Part shown: one piece after another, positions 1-21,789 of the stretch
Layout of the letters: every line of letters begins with the position of its first letter
Numbering within the stretch: the stretch's first letter is position 1
NCBI GenBank assembly: GCA_950295325.1
Contig: OX485806.1
Span: forward strand, 8,000,001-8,064,000
Source: Polytrichum commune
Lineage: Eukaryota; Streptophyta; Polytrichopsida; Polytrichales; Polytrichaceae
Length of the DNA: 64,000 nucleotides
Direction of reading: 5' to 3'
The notes under the pieces: generated by a model
Told to the model about the DNA's origin: nothing
Seen by the model: the letters and a program-made list of their open reading frames with translations, nothing else
The model's database searches: none
Made by a program: the position numbers and the translations under genes

Positions 1-210
1 GTTCGCTGACAACGAGGCTCTTCATTCATGCTTGCTTCCTCAGGAAGCTGATGTTTCTATTTATCTTCATAGAACCCGCCAAAGATCTTTCAAGAGAGTG
101 GACTCGGATCCAATGGTCTAGCTCAACGCAAATTCATTTGATAAACCAGGATGTCTAATCTTCTTAATTTGCTCAACATTATTGATGGCAAATGTGAGGT
201 GCATCAACAG

Positions 211-1155
211 GGTGGCAAGGGAATCGTGAGCAATTCTGCATTCTCTGACATTCAAATGAAAGACGTGTCGAACCCCATCATCATTGATCAGAAATACTGC
301 CCGAAATCGGAAGGAAATTGTTCTGGATCTGTAAGCAACTCCATTCTAGTACACTTTGACATTCCATTTCTAGAGATTGTTGATCTTATAGGTGGCATTG
401 GTATATCGTAGTGAAATTAAACTATGAATCTAGCATCACCATCCTTCACTACAAGCAGAGGAGTCCTCTACTAGGCAATCGGTGAAAATCGTCTTGCATC
501 ATTGATTTTTTTTTAAATTATACTCTTGGAATAGATTTGCAAGAAAACTCACCGACGCAAGACAAGTAGCTTGGGTCTCATATGGTCGTAGTGCTTGTAT
601 GATATGATGCAATTTAAGTTACAAATCCTTGGATAGCATGAGCATATTGCTAGTCTATGTCTTGAAGAGTAGGTTTCATCCTTGTGGATAATTCATGCAT
701 AAGAAGTTGCGGCACTGCAAATTAAGGTTATGATAAATTATGAAAGGCTCATAAAAAAAGAGTTGTTAGGATAAGGTTATGAAATGTAAACTTAATGCAA
801 AACAAGGTATAGCAACTCCTGCATATTCTTATTCAATAGTATTCCTGAAAACCCTTATTATTACATTCTACGATCCTAAATTTCCTTTGGAATGTTCATT
901 GATCATCCATTTGTGTGGCAGCCGGATGGACTCCAAGTGCAGAACATCACATACACCAATATCCGAGGCACTTCAGCTACTTCGACTGCAATAAAATTTG
1001 ACTGCAGTGAGAACCAGCCATGCTCGGGGATCAGCATGAGTGGTATTGATCTCAAGAGCACATCGGGTGAGGATGCCGAGTCAGAGTGTACGAATGCGCA
1101 CGGCTCAGCTTCAGCCGATGTCAAGCCCCCTGCCTGCTTCAACTACCGTAATTAA
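211..1155 (+). CDS. Polygalacturonase (GH28), 3'-terminal exons
   Basis: This is the C-terminal part of a plant endo/exo-polygalacturonase, an extracellular glycoside hydrolase family 28 enzyme that cuts homogalacturonan in pectin. Two exons are readable, 211-330 and 922-1155. They join in phase 0 through an intron with GT (331) and AG (921) ends. The first exon carries the family segment NPIIIDQKYC. The second carries QVQNITYTNIRGTSAT, then AIKFDCSENQPCSG, and ends with a Cys-containing tail before TAA. The Cys pattern (YC, NC, DCS, PCSG, EC, AC) suits the C-terminal beta-helix turns. The catalytic motifs (NTD, DD, GHG, RIK) belong to exons upstream. An AG just before 211 suggests another intron there, and bases 1-210 do not read as the expected preceding exon. 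The gene is therefore cut by the window edge or has a long intron. No internal stop is seen in the two exons. Confidence 0.85.
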
Positions 1156-1269
1156 GTGAACTAAATCGGGTGTTGTACCAAAAAGACTTGGTCTTATGAC
1201 ATTGCAATTGTCACCAGGCTTGGCACTACCTTTTTCATCTAATACCAAGAGTGACTCGCCTTCAAATAT

Positions 1270-2690
1270 GCAACACGACCTCGCCTCTCTTTGAACCAGA
1301 TGACCCAATCAGCATGACATGGCTCACCGAACTGAAATTGACCTAGACATCCATTGAATAGTATATATACCTGATAAAATGATGAATCCATACATCTGCC
1401 AAACAGTTGATTGGAAGTTGCACGAAAGATTGTTATTGATGAATCAATGAGTTATGATTGACTTACTTATTCACAGGTCTCAACACCTTGGTTGGTGAGA
1501 GCAATTTACAAATTTGTCTCATTGACACTTTCCATGCCCAAAGCGTGTTCAGCGGGTATGTCATCACAACATTAAACCACTACTGTTGAATCTTCATAAT
1601 TTTTTAGCAGCAGTCACCGCAAAAAGCCAAATCACGTCTGATTTGCACTCTCAGCTTCACTCAAAGATTCAGAAGATTCAGAGCACAAGTAGAAAACATA
1701 CACGACTATACATGTGCCTTGAAAAATTTGTCTCAAGGACACTTGACGGAAACATTGCTAGAAGTGACTTGCCATCAGAAATCCAATGCACTGCAACATG
1801 GTCTTTCTCAAACCAGATGACCCAATCAGCATGATATGTCATGAATGAAACTTCAAAAAATGGCTCAGTGAAATTGACCCAGATATGCAATGAGTAGTAT
1901 GTATACCTGATAGAACTGATGAGTCCACACATCTGCTAAACAGTTGATGTGCAAGTCACACGGGAGATTCTTATTAATGATCAATGAGTTTGATTGACAT
2001 ATTATTCACCAGTCTCAACACCTCAATTGGTGAGAGCAAATTACAAATTTCTCTTGAAAACATTTCCCATGTCCAAAAATATGTCACATGATTAAACCTC
2101 TTTGGAAGTAGAGGCACAAACAAGGATCCCACAACCAGAGTGCAATGAGTAGTATGTATACCTGATAAAACTGATGAGTCCACACATCTGCCAAACAGTT
2201 GATGTGTAAGTGGCACGAGAGATTCTCACTGATGATCAATAAGTTTGATTGACGTATTATTCACATGTCTCAACACCTCAATTGGTGAGAGCAAATTACA
2301 AATTTCTCTTGAAAACATTTCCCATGTCCAAAAATATGTCACATGATTAAACCTCTTTGGAAGTAGAGGCACAAACAAGGATCCCACAACCAGAGTGCAA
2401 TGAGTAGTATGTATACCTGATAAAACTGATGAGTCCACACATCTGCCAAACAGTTGATGTGTAAGTGGCACGAGAGATTCTCACTGATGATCAATAAGTT
2501 TGATTGACGTATTATTCACATGTCTCAACACCTCAATTGGTGAGAGCAAATTAAAACTCTCTCGAGAGAACACTTTCCATGCCGAAAGATATGTCACATG
2601 ACTAAACCTCTTCTGAACCGTCTTTGGAAGTAGCCAAATCACATCTGATTTGCATTCCACTTTCATCAGATGTGCTTGCTTAACCATTGA
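1270..2690. repeat. Tandem array, 255-bp unit, with gene fragment
   Basis: Two almost identical 255-bp units start at about 1979 and 2234, and a third starts at 2489 and diverges halfway. Older, more diverged copies begin near 1293 and 1436. Each good unit has a GATCAATRAGTTTGATTGAC start, a 'CTCAACACCTCAATTGGTGAGAG' segment with inverted symmetry, and a ~30-bp piece (near 2120 and 2375) matching codons for VVGGLFVPP of the adjacent SDR gene (2692-3552, minus). The unit therefore seems to have formed by repeated duplication that captured a scrap of the neighbouring coding sequence. Short frames inside it are repeat shadows, not genes. Confidence 0.9.
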
Positions 2691-2691
2691 G

Positions 2692-3552
2692 CTAATGGTC
2701 TCCAAGCCTCATAATTCCCCACACATCCATCACACCCGGAGGGACAGGATCAACCGCAGCTCGCACCGCAGCTTTTGCAACTGTAACCACATTCACCGGA
2801 GGCACAAACAAACCTCCCACAACCGGAATTTGAGAGGCAGATTTGGCCTGCTTCATAATTTTTTCCAACGGTGATCCAATGACACCGAGAGGTATGTCAA
2901 TCCCCGCAACCTTTCGAGTACCATAAATGAACCCCGGCCTCAGAATCACACCAGAGTAAGGGAACTTCAAACGAATTGTCTCCTCCGTCATTCTCTTCCC
3001 TTCGTAGTATCCTTGCAACACAAAAGATGGCAATCCAAAATCGGCAGCCGAAATGTACACAAACCTCTTCACACCAGCTTTGGTAGCAGCCCAAACGGCT
3101 GACTTGTTGGCTTCGCCGTTGATACGTTTCATCTGTTCGTTGGTTCCGAACCCCCCGACACATGAAATCACTGCCTGGACATCTTCCAAGGAATTCTGCC
3201 ACCTGGATGGATCGAACAGATCTCCACGAACCCATACCACATTGTTCACCCATGATTCATTTGAGATTTCTGGGCGGCCGGATCGGTTGAGGCTCACAAC
3301 AGGGAGGGATCTGTGGAGTGCTTCCATGCATACATGGGATCCAACGAATCCGCTACCTCCGAGGACAAGAATTTTGGTTCTCTCTTTTGGAGTTTCTACT
3401 GTTGGAGGTGGTTCTTTGTTCGGTAAGGGATTACTATCTACCGTTACTGTTGTGGCCATGGACCGGATGTTGCTGTTGCTGTTCACTGACCCTAACACAC
3501 GATGTTGCCAATTTTGTGCAGCTTGCTTCGCACAACGACTGGCCATGGCCAT
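2692..3552 (-). CDS. Atypical SDR, NAD(P)-binding Rossmann protein
   Basis: The 286-residue frame encodes an atypical short-chain dehydrogenase/reductase of the NDUFA9/At1g32220-like plant group, proteins associated with plastids or mitochondria. Visible features are an Arg-rich, acidic-poor N-terminus (about residues 1-35) that looks like an organelle transit peptide, a glycine motif GGSGFVG at 65-71 for NAD(P) binding, the strand-end RGDLFDPSRW at 109-118, a YxxxK pair at 182-186 (YYEGK), and the family segment LRPGFIYGTRKVAG near 204-217. Length is normal for the group (about 270-300). The start is the first in-frame ATG after a GCCATR repeat. The reading frame has no intron, which is unusual for a plant gene of this group and could mean a retrocopy. 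The final six residues (after VWGI) look unlike the family and run into the tandem array. Substrate is unknown. Confidence 0.85.
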   Translation of the reverse strand: MAMASRCAKQAAQNWQHRVLGSVNSNSNIRSMATTVTVDSNPLPNKEPPPTVETPKERTKILVLGGSGFVGSHVCMEALHRSLPVVSLNRSGRPEISNESWVNNVVWVRGDLFDPSRWQNSLEDVQAVISCVGGFGTNEQMKRINGEANKSAVWAATKAGVKRFVYISAADFGLPSFVLQGYYEGKRMTEETIRLKFPYSGVILRPGFIYGTRKVAGIDIPLGVIGSPLEKIMKQAKSASQIPVVGGLFVPPVNVVTVAKAAVRAAVDPVPPGVMDVWGIMRLGDH

Positions 3553-3654
3553 GGCTATGGCTATGGCTAAAACCTAAAATTGGAGAAAAAGGATGTCTGC
3601 CTGTACAGCTCAAATTTGGCCAACGGATATGAGTGACATGAGAATTGATGGGAC

Positions 3655-4060
3655 AAAAAGAGAGAGAAGATGTAAGAAGACTGCACGCCTAAACACTTGA
3701 GAGATGTAAGAAATTATCAACTAAGAAACGATGCCTTCAAAAGAGAGAGAAGGACTGCAGACCTCCTTACCTGAGAAATGAGAGAATCCTCCAGAATTGA
3801 TGCTTCCAAAAGAGAGAGGATGACTGCACACCTACTTGAGAAATGTGAGAAATTCTCAACAAAGAATTAATGCCCCCAAATGAGACAGGAGGACTGCTTG
3901 CACACCTACTTCCTTGACAAATGTGAGAAATCCTCCAAACTAAGAATTGATGCCTCCAAAAGAAAGATGACGACTGCACACCTACTTACTTGTGGATGGC
4001 ATGTAAGAAACTCCTCCAGACTTAGTAAGAATTGATGCCCCCAAATGAGAGTGGAGACTG
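3655..4060. repeat. ~73-bp minisatellite upstream of SDR gene
   Basis: Five to six units of about 70-76 bp recur, each with GACTGCACACCTACTT, a GAGAAATGTGAGAAAT segment, and AAGAATTGATGCCTCCAAA. Marker copies of GACTGCA sit near 3678, 3754, 3822, 3892 and 3970. The array lies immediately upstream of the minus-strand SDR gene, in the position of its promoter or 5' leader. Confidence 0.8.
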
Positions 4061-4649
4061 AAGAGGACTCAGGCTGCACACCACCCTACCCATCCACTGA
4101 ACCCAGCTGGTTCCCACCTTCTTTCACCTGGAGGTGACTCCTACGAAAATTAAAACCTAATAAGTCCGGTACAGAAAGGCAAAAGATAGTAGTAGGCGAG
4201 ACTCAACAATCATCAAGGGTTAGGACCACTGCACCCAGTAGCATGATAAAGCTCCGTAGCATCCAGAAACAATTGATAACTAATGTAGACACCGGTTGTT
4301 CGGGCCACACCAAATCTCTCAACTGCGAGGTCCGAAATTTGGCATCATGTCATCCAAACACCATCCGAGACCACACTGCCGGCAAATTCACTGCAATTAG
4401 CCCAATTTGGGCCTCTAAATGTTGCAATTTAGCTGAGCAGGTGGAAGTAGGCGACGTCGCACACTCCGGAGAGCAACGGGAGAGGAACTTCACAAGTGGA
4501 AGAGATTGGCAGCAGGAAGCTGCATGCAACGTGGTAACGCGAGCATTCTCCACATTAACACATGCAACACTCTGCGACACATGAGTGTATCTGAAAGCTC
4601 TTCCACATTTTGAGCTAAGTAAAAAAACACAAGCTTCCGAAGCATCCGC

Positions 4650-4721
4650 ATCAGAGTGGCGCAGCGGAAGCGTGGTGGGCCCATAACCCACAGGTCCGAG
4701 GATCGAAACCTCGCTCTGATA
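4650..4721 (+). tRNA. tRNA-iMet (CAT), initiator
   Basis: The 72-nt sequence folds as a cytosolic eukaryotic initiator tRNA. The acceptor stem ATCAGAG pairs with CTCTGAT, the D-arm contains GTGGCGCAGCGGAAGC, the anticodon CAT is at 4682-4684 in the arm GGTGGGCCCATAACCCAC, and the T-arm has GGATCGAAACC (initiator-type AUCGAAA loop instead of TTCGA). There is no intron. A TTTT stretch at 4747-4750 can end Pol III transcription. Both internal promoter boxes look intact, so the gene may be functional. Confidence 0.93.
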
Positions 4722-4830
4722 AACCAGAGACAATAGCTTCCACCTCTTTTACATTTCTGGAATCACCTTGCTTGAGAACCATGACAATTGTCATAATCAC
4801 TATTGTATTGCATGATAGGATCCCCCACTA

Positions 4831-5355
4831 ATGCCCCCTTCCCACCTGACTTTAACTAAGACCCAAAGTATTTCCTAAAAACCGGGTAAAGCTACCTCGG
4901 TTATAGCAGAGGCATCCGGCTATTCTAATGCGCCTACAAGAACTTGCTCCGGAGATTTTCAAGTAGGTTATAGTTAAGTAGTTTTCACACATGTTCATTG
5001 TTTTATCTATCAAGCAATGAATGTTGGGTAGTTTTGTCCCATCCTAAAAGGCTTTATTACTCACCTATCTTATTACCATCGGTTTTTGTTAATGAAGCTC
5101 CTCGTGCCCTCATAGCTAAGACTAAAAAGTAACCAATCACAAGGGCGGGAGGTGACACTTTTGAAGCTCCTATGTTCTTGCCTCGTGTTTAGGCACCGAT
5201 GGGAGGGTCGGTGCTTGAGGCTTAAAACCTCCACTTTTAAGCCATGCCACATCATCTGCCAACTAGGTTGGGCACTAGATAATATCGATGGTGTGAAGGC
5301 CGGGTTGGTAGAACCAACATTTAGTCTTAGCTAAAGTCAGGTGGGAAGGGGGCAT
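4831..5355. mobile_element. TIR element, ~32-bp inverted ends
   Basis: The left end ATGCCCCCTTCCCACCTGAC and the following TTTAACTAAGAC return as the inverted complement at 5324-5355, with only one or two changes. The 525-bp interior has no recognisable transposase. It lies 110 bp downstream of the initiator tRNA gene. Target-site duplication is not clear. It is best called a non-autonomous DNA transposon (MITE) of unassigned superfamily. Confidence 0.75.
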
Positions 5356-5681
5356 AACTAAGGCCCAAACCTTATGACTAGAAGACAAAGGAGGTTTTTC
5401 TTTTGCTAAGGTGGCAACCTTGTTGGCATCGTAAAGTAAAGAGTTCAATGAAAACGCTTTCCTTTTTCAATCTCTTTTTATCTTATGAGTCATCAAGTCC
5501 ACACCATTTGTCCTTCCTCTCATGTGGTAGTTACTTGTCCGTTTCATTAGTTGAGAGGTCCCCTATTTGAAAAACTTCCGGTCGTGTGGTTTGGCTCTAA
5601 TTCATTTTGATGCGAGAGTGTCATGTGTTACAATGGCTATTGTGTGTGAACCCTTTCAAATTGGTGTGCTTGATATGACAC

Positions 5682-5805
5682 ATCAACGTGGCACAGTGGA
5701 AGCATGGTGGACTGATAACCCACATGTTCGGGGATCAAAACCTCGTTGTTATAGACCAGATCCAAAGACAAAAGCTTCTTGGCAATTTCTCGCTTTGGAG
5801 CCATG
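5682..5805 (+). pseudogene. tRNA-iMet-derived pseudogene with shared 3' flank
   Basis: Bases 5682-5753 resemble the initiator tRNA at 4650 through the D-arm, the anticodon arm (GTGGACTGATAACCCAC, anticodon changed) and the T-arm (GGGATCAAAACC). The following ~50 bp (CCAGATCCAAAGACAAAAGC ... GGAGCCATGA) also match the 3' flank of the intact gene. The copy thus includes flanking DNA and is a segmental or SINE-like duplicate, not just a tRNA. The stems are damaged. Confidence 0.75.
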
Positions 5806-5923
5806 ATAGCCATTAAGTGCCAAGGTTAAGTTAGGTATTCTCTAACGAATTCACTATTGAAGCAATATCATCACTTATCACATAAGTTAACGATTGAAAC
5901 CTTTTGCAAAGATGATGTGGCAC

Positions 5924-6420
5924 ATTAGAGTGGCACAAAAACATGGTGGGCCCATAAGGTAGACATCTCTAATTCAATCACTTCTCTTAATTGGACACCT
6001 ATAGTTGAGTGGTATGTGGCTTCATGAACAAAGACCAAAAAGACATGTGCTCAAAAGTGATTTGACTATGTGTTCCAAACATGATAATCATTCTGGACTC
6101 AAATAGTCAACATAATTGTGGGAGCCTATATGACCACTTAATGAGCATGAGAATCTTTACTTTGATCATGAATAAGATACTCATACGAGATCCAAAAATT
6201 ATGGAATGTGGCTACAAGCATTTGAATTTGCTAACCATCTTGTACTAATCACGTGTTTGATATCCTTGGAGAAGTGGACAAGTTGGAAAAAGAAACCATT
6301 TAAAACCCATCCACGTTAGCCCATAGGTCTGAGGATCGGAACCTTGCTCTGATAGTCCAGAGACAAGAGCATGTCATTCCTTTTAAAGTTTTCTGGCCTT
6401 TTCTTGGTTTGGAACCATGC
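5924..6420 (+). pseudogene. tRNA-iMet-derived copy split by an R1 element
   Basis: The 5' half (ATTAGAGTGGCAC to GTGGGCCCATAA, 5924-5957) and the 3' half (GCCCATAGGTCTGAGGATCGG to CTCTGATA, about 6318-6354) of an initiator-tRNA-like sequence are separated by about 360 bp of R1 repeat. The 3' half is followed by the same flank as the other two copies (CCAGAGACAAGAGC, then GGTTTGGAACCATG). The insertion therefore followed the duplication. Confidence 0.7.
5955..6310 (-). mobile_element. R1 repeat copy, inside tRNA-like sequence
   Basis: The segment matches the R1 family: TAAGGT start, CTTCTCTTAATTGGACACCT near 5981-6000, GACATGTG, 'GAGCCTATATGACCAC', 'CTTGTACTAATCACGTGTTT' and GGAGAAGTGG. Its far end is degraded. 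See the R1 entry at 13009 for the family description. Confidence 0.75.
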
Positions 6421-6576
6421 CTTGGACATTGAAGGATCATTACTATATTACAAATGGCAGGTTCAACAATTCAACGGTTGAATAGAGATTTTTTTGGGGG
6501 GTTTTGTCACATCAGCTCTATTAAGGGTTTGTGTCAATGTTTTTGTGACATATGGCATGGATGGTAAATGAGGGTA

Positions 6577-6780
6577 CGCATGTAATCATTCAAGAAGAAC
6601 GAGATTTTCACTTTTGTTAATGAGTGAGTATTCATCTGAGCTCCAAAATATATGAGAAAATCGACTACCACCTTGATGTTCATTTGCTAATGATCTTGCA
6701 CTAACCTCGTGTTTAATATCCCAAGGGAAGTGGGTGCAGAGCTTTAAGTGTCTAAATTTCTGCCCACTTACCTTAATGAG
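6577..6780 (-). mobile_element. R1 repeat, partial copy
   Basis: It carries the distal half of R1: 'ATCATTCAAGAAGAA', GAGCTCCAAAATAT, 'CTTGCACTAACCTCGTGTTT', 'GAAGTGGGTGCAGAGC' and the terminal CACTTACCTTA. Confidence 0.75.
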
Positions 6781-7944
6781 CAGAGCGTCTTTTCTTTTGC
6801 ATGTCCATCCAAAATTCATGAGTGAAAAACCTTTCTTTCAAGAACCATGAAAGCATTGGATGGAATGTTGTTATCCTCAAAAAACAACATAGCAATAATA
6901 ATGTTCCCACTCCATGTTCCAAATTTAGTAAAGAAATGGTTTCTGAAGAGTTGAATTGCTCCATGTCAAACTATAAGGGTTGTGCATCCATCATATAGGA
7001 TGCCAGTTGGGTCCAAGTGCCATCCCTCATGGAATAGTATATCTTTTCTTTGCTGCAGTCTTTGAATTTATTCAAAGACATAAGCAGACTGCATTCTCCA
7101 CTTCTCTCAATTGATCAAAGCTTGACAAATAATATGTGGTTGCACATCAGAATGTGAAGGATATTCCACTCAAACATATGTTTGATATGTGGAATAGGAA
7201 AAATGGACACCAAAATTACAAGTGTTACGAAGATATTGGACTATGTGTTCAATATATATATATATATATATATGTGTGGGTGGGTGGGTGGGTGGGTGCA
7301 CGCTCCAAATACAGACACTATTCCCAGTTTGGTAGTGAACACATTTATGAGGGCCTATGTGATCACCTAGAGAGAGAGAGAATCTAAGAGGATCTTCACT
7401 TTCACCTCTCGTGATTTCTGCATCTCAACTCCAATTCTGAAACTTGAAAAGACAATCTTCATGACTCGGGAATCAGAACTACTAACTGGATGAGACAATT
7501 CCAAATCCAATCAACTGGCCAAATTTATCTTTTGAACTGGAAGTGCCCACAATTGGGCCACATACATGACATCATTGAGATAAAGGGTGACAAAAAGGCC
7601 TTGGCCATGATATTTTCTTCACTTTTGGTTATGACTCATTACAATTGCCACTGCATCCAGTTATGCAGACATCATCCCAATCTTTCTTCCCGTACTTCCA
7701 AGAAGTCTCACAGAATTTTCATTGCAAGTCCTGCCTTGCATCCAACAACTCTCCACCTTTCTAAATTTCAAAAATGCCCCCAAAAAATAGTACACATTTT
7801 CACCTGCTCTAGAAAAAAAAGCTCTTGCAGCTGCTTCAACTCACTATTTCATTTATCCTGACCCGCCAGTCGTAAAAAATTTCAATTACAATATTCTACC
7901 ATCTACTTGTACAGGCATGTGACTCCTGAAAAGGAGCATACACT
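6781..7944. other. Intergenic stretch with TA and GGGT microsatellites
   Basis: No gene is recognised here. It contains a (TA)n run at about 7252-7272 followed directly by (GGGT)n at 7277-7298. Its right part abuts the 3' end of the minus-strand helicase gene and presumably includes its 3' UTR and terminator. Confidence 0.5.
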
Positions 7945-18619
<10,675 letters not shown>

Positions 18620-20700
18620 CTGCTCCAATCCAAAACCTTAGAATGCCCCGAAAACCTTAGGGTTCCTCCGCAAGGTTCATCCACGAAGGGTGAGTCAGGT
18701 CCTAAGGGCCACTTCAAACACGAACACTGAGGGTCCGTGACCACGGCACTTCAAGGATGAAAGCAGTGTGCATGCGTTCACGACCACGGCACCACTTCGG
18801 TGGAAAAGGCGGACCGGTCCAAGTTCGCTTAAAACTACGCTTGAGGGACCACCGGAGTAAGTGAATGCAAGATGGCTGTAAAGTCTACATGGATTCCTAC
18901 GTGGCATTGAATGGAACATGTTTCATGGTCACTTGGACTATTTTCAAAAACCACCTCTTGGAGGTAGGCCCAACACAAAACCAGGAGACCGTGGCATTTC
19001 GGAATCTTACCACGGTTGATTTATTCTATTTTGTCATATGTGAGGACCCTGCATGAATAGAAATTTATTCATTGAGCATTTGGTTGAGGGCTTGGTCACA
19101 TATGACTTCACACTACATTTGAGGGCCGGTGACCACATTACATGATTTTGGAAGTATCTTGGGAGAGCCTTTGGACTCTACTTTTGGGCTCTTACAATTT
19201 CATGGTCACAGCTCTTGGCTTGTGTGTGAAGCAGCCCAAAGATTAGGCTGAAAGGCGTGGTCGATGGACAACATGTGAATACTCCTATACTATCCCTTGT
19301 TGATCTTGAGGAATGAAGGAGGCTTCTTTTCAAGTTCTTTTCTTATAAATTATTTATTTACTAATAGATAAAAATTGGATAACATTATAATATAATAAAC
19401 ATATAGATTTTTTAGATTTTTAGATTTTTTTTAGATTTAAGGATATCTATGTGCTTTCTATGGCAAGTGAACTTCAAAACTATAGTGAAAATTTTAGTAA
19501 AATAGGCTAAAATTTAGTAAAATATGTTTTGATTCCACGTATATTTATCCATATATTTGAAGTAAATTTATTGGATTTCTCTATTTCATTCATTTTTATA
19601 ATGTTGACCTTTTCATATAGATTACGCTATTATTCTTGTTAAGCTGCCAAGGTGGTAGCTACGTTGCTCTTAGGAAGCAGTACTAATGCATCTCCATTCA
19701 AGTCAATGTTTTATATAAAGTAGTTAATGGTTGCACAAGGTTAAGTCATGCCTTTTTCAATACTAATAAATCTTGATGTTCATAATATATATAAATTACC
19801 AAAAATGAAATAAATAAATATTCTTTTATTTTTATATTGGAAGTGTTGTATAGGGACTAAAGCAAGCTGAATAAAAACTTATGTATTTCAACATCCAAAT
19901 TTTATCTTTTATTTAAGTACTAAGATCATTTCTACAAATGATAAACCCTTGTTTTTATTTTAATAACTATATATGTATTATCTATAATAAAAACAATTAT
20001 CGAGTTTGAAGATATCGGATGGGATACATTAAATTAGCATGGCAAGTAATGAATGTATAGTATTTGAAACATCTTCCTAGTTATATTGCAAATTTATTAT
20101 CTAAGATATTTGTCTATGTGGAAAGACCTCTTAAATTTGGATCAACATAAAAGTATAACTACACTACCAAAAATGTTTTAAACACAAATAGGTTGACTCC
20201 TTTACTCTCTCTCTTTCATGGTACAATCTTCCCACTATGGAAGCTAGCTCTTTAGCATAAATGATTCATGATCTAATTTGATTAACTAATCATTTCTAAA
20301 GAATTAAAAGTCACATGATTTGGTATTTTATATTTCTGAGAAAAATAATATTATAAAAAAGTATTCTTATAAATTTCTTAATCCATAGAAAATTATATTT
20401 CATATTAATAACATTAATTATCAAGATTTTCATTTTGAACTATTTAATTATAATATATTTTTAAAATAAAATTTACATTTTTGAAGTATACTTTATATAA
20501 AATTTTCAATTTGTCTTGTTGCATTGAAAGCACCCTAAATATACTAATCTAATATGCTTAAAGATACTTTGATAATCCAACAAGGCTTGTTATGATATCA
20601 ATGTAATCTATAATTAAATTAAATCAACAAAAATTATATTAAATTATATGAGAGGTAAATAATAAATTTTTAATTAAAAAATCAAATAAGACCTAGAATG
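18620..20700. other. Unassigned, GC-poor; no helicase 5' exon found
   Basis: The first part (18640-19300) is mixed sequence with repeats of GACCACGGCAC and no recognised coding sequence. From 19300 it becomes strongly AT-rich with no long frame. The missing N-terminal exon of the helicase should lie here or further right, but no segment resembling it was seen on the minus strand. Confidence 0.45.
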
Positions 20701-20706
20701 ATTACA

Positions 20707-21628
20707 TCCACCCTGCCCAATTCACTCGAATTTTTATTTTTTTTAAATCGCCCTTGCATTCTTGTCTACAAATTCATTTTAAGTGCACTTCACCTTGAAG
20801 GCCCAAAATTCAATAGACATGTTCACTTCTCCTTAGTAAATAAGTAATTGATTGGGATTTCAATCTTGAAGTGAAACCAAAAGCTTGTAAATGAATATTA
20901 ATAAAGCATGTAATGACCTTGGAAGCTAAAAATATTACAAAACCCTCATTAGTATTTAGGCTATAATGTATGTGACTTGCAATTGAAAGGGTTTTTTGGT
21001 CACTCTAAAATGAAACTTATATTTAGTTTGTTTATTTTATAATAGTTTAGTTATTGCCTTCTACTTTTAGATACATATTCAAACTAATTAAGTGTGATCA
21101 AATGTAATAAATCATAATTATTACTTTGTTAAGCATGTATATTACATTATATTATATATTATGAGGCTTGATGCACTTCATTATATTTATTCAACTTAAT
21201 TATTTTGAATATCTATGAATACTTGTGAAAGTAAAGGCATTGACTAAAATAGTATGAAATAAACAAACTAAATATAAATTTCATTTTAGAATGACAAACA
21301 ACCCTTTCAACTAGTAAGTCACATACATTATAACCTCAATACTAATGAGGATTTTGTAATATTTTCATCTTCCAAGTTGTTTACATGCTTTATTGACATT
21401 CATTTACATGCTTTCGGCTTCATGAACTTTAAAATTAATTTTGTTTCATTTCATTGATGGTTCCACTTAGGAAATGAGATCCCATCAATTGCTTATTTAC
21501 CAAGGGAAAGTGAACACACATATTGCATTTAGGCCTTCAAGGTGAAGTGCACTCAATATGGTATTTGTGGACAAACAACCTTCGAGAATGCACATGAAAT
21601 TTTCTTGGGAATTGGGCGGGGGTGGGCA
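20707..21628. repeat. Large inverted repeat (~350-bp arms, ~195-bp spacer)
   Basis: Arm 1 (about 20707-21052) and arm 2 (about 21249-21628) are inverted copies with moderate divergence. Paired landmarks are CACCCTGCCCAATTC / GAATTGGGCGGGGGTG, 'GTGCACTTCACCTTGAAGGC' / 'GCCTTCAAGGTGAAGTGCAC', 'CCTCATTAGTATTTAGG' / CCTCAATACTAATGAGG, and 'ATAATGTATGTGACTTGC' / TAAGTCACATACATTAT. There is no coding sequence. It may be a foldback transposon or a solo TIR pair of a larger element. Confidence 0.85.
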
Positions 21629-21789
21629 ACAATTGTTTCTCAAGATTCATAAAGAAATTAAAATTTGGTGGGGCTCCCCATGGGTGCCAGATCATTGGCC
21701 CCAGACCTAACACCCCCTTCCCCCCATGATGGGGTCATGGCTCGGCTAGCTAGGGCCCACCCAAATGGCATGAGCTCTAGCCGCAACCC

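Noticed and set aside
1974-2705. Three consecutive similar minus-strand frames of 74-81 codons that look like a small gene family
   Set aside because: They are the same frame of a 255-bp tandem repeat. The GSLFVP segment is a captured scrap of the SDR gene.
3053-3632. Plus-strand frames of 174 and 104 codons
   Set aside because: Antisense shadows of the SDR coding sequence, with no motif of their own.
4350-4733. 127-codon minus-strand frame
   Set aside because: It overlaps the initiator tRNA gene on the opposite strand and shows no protein motif.
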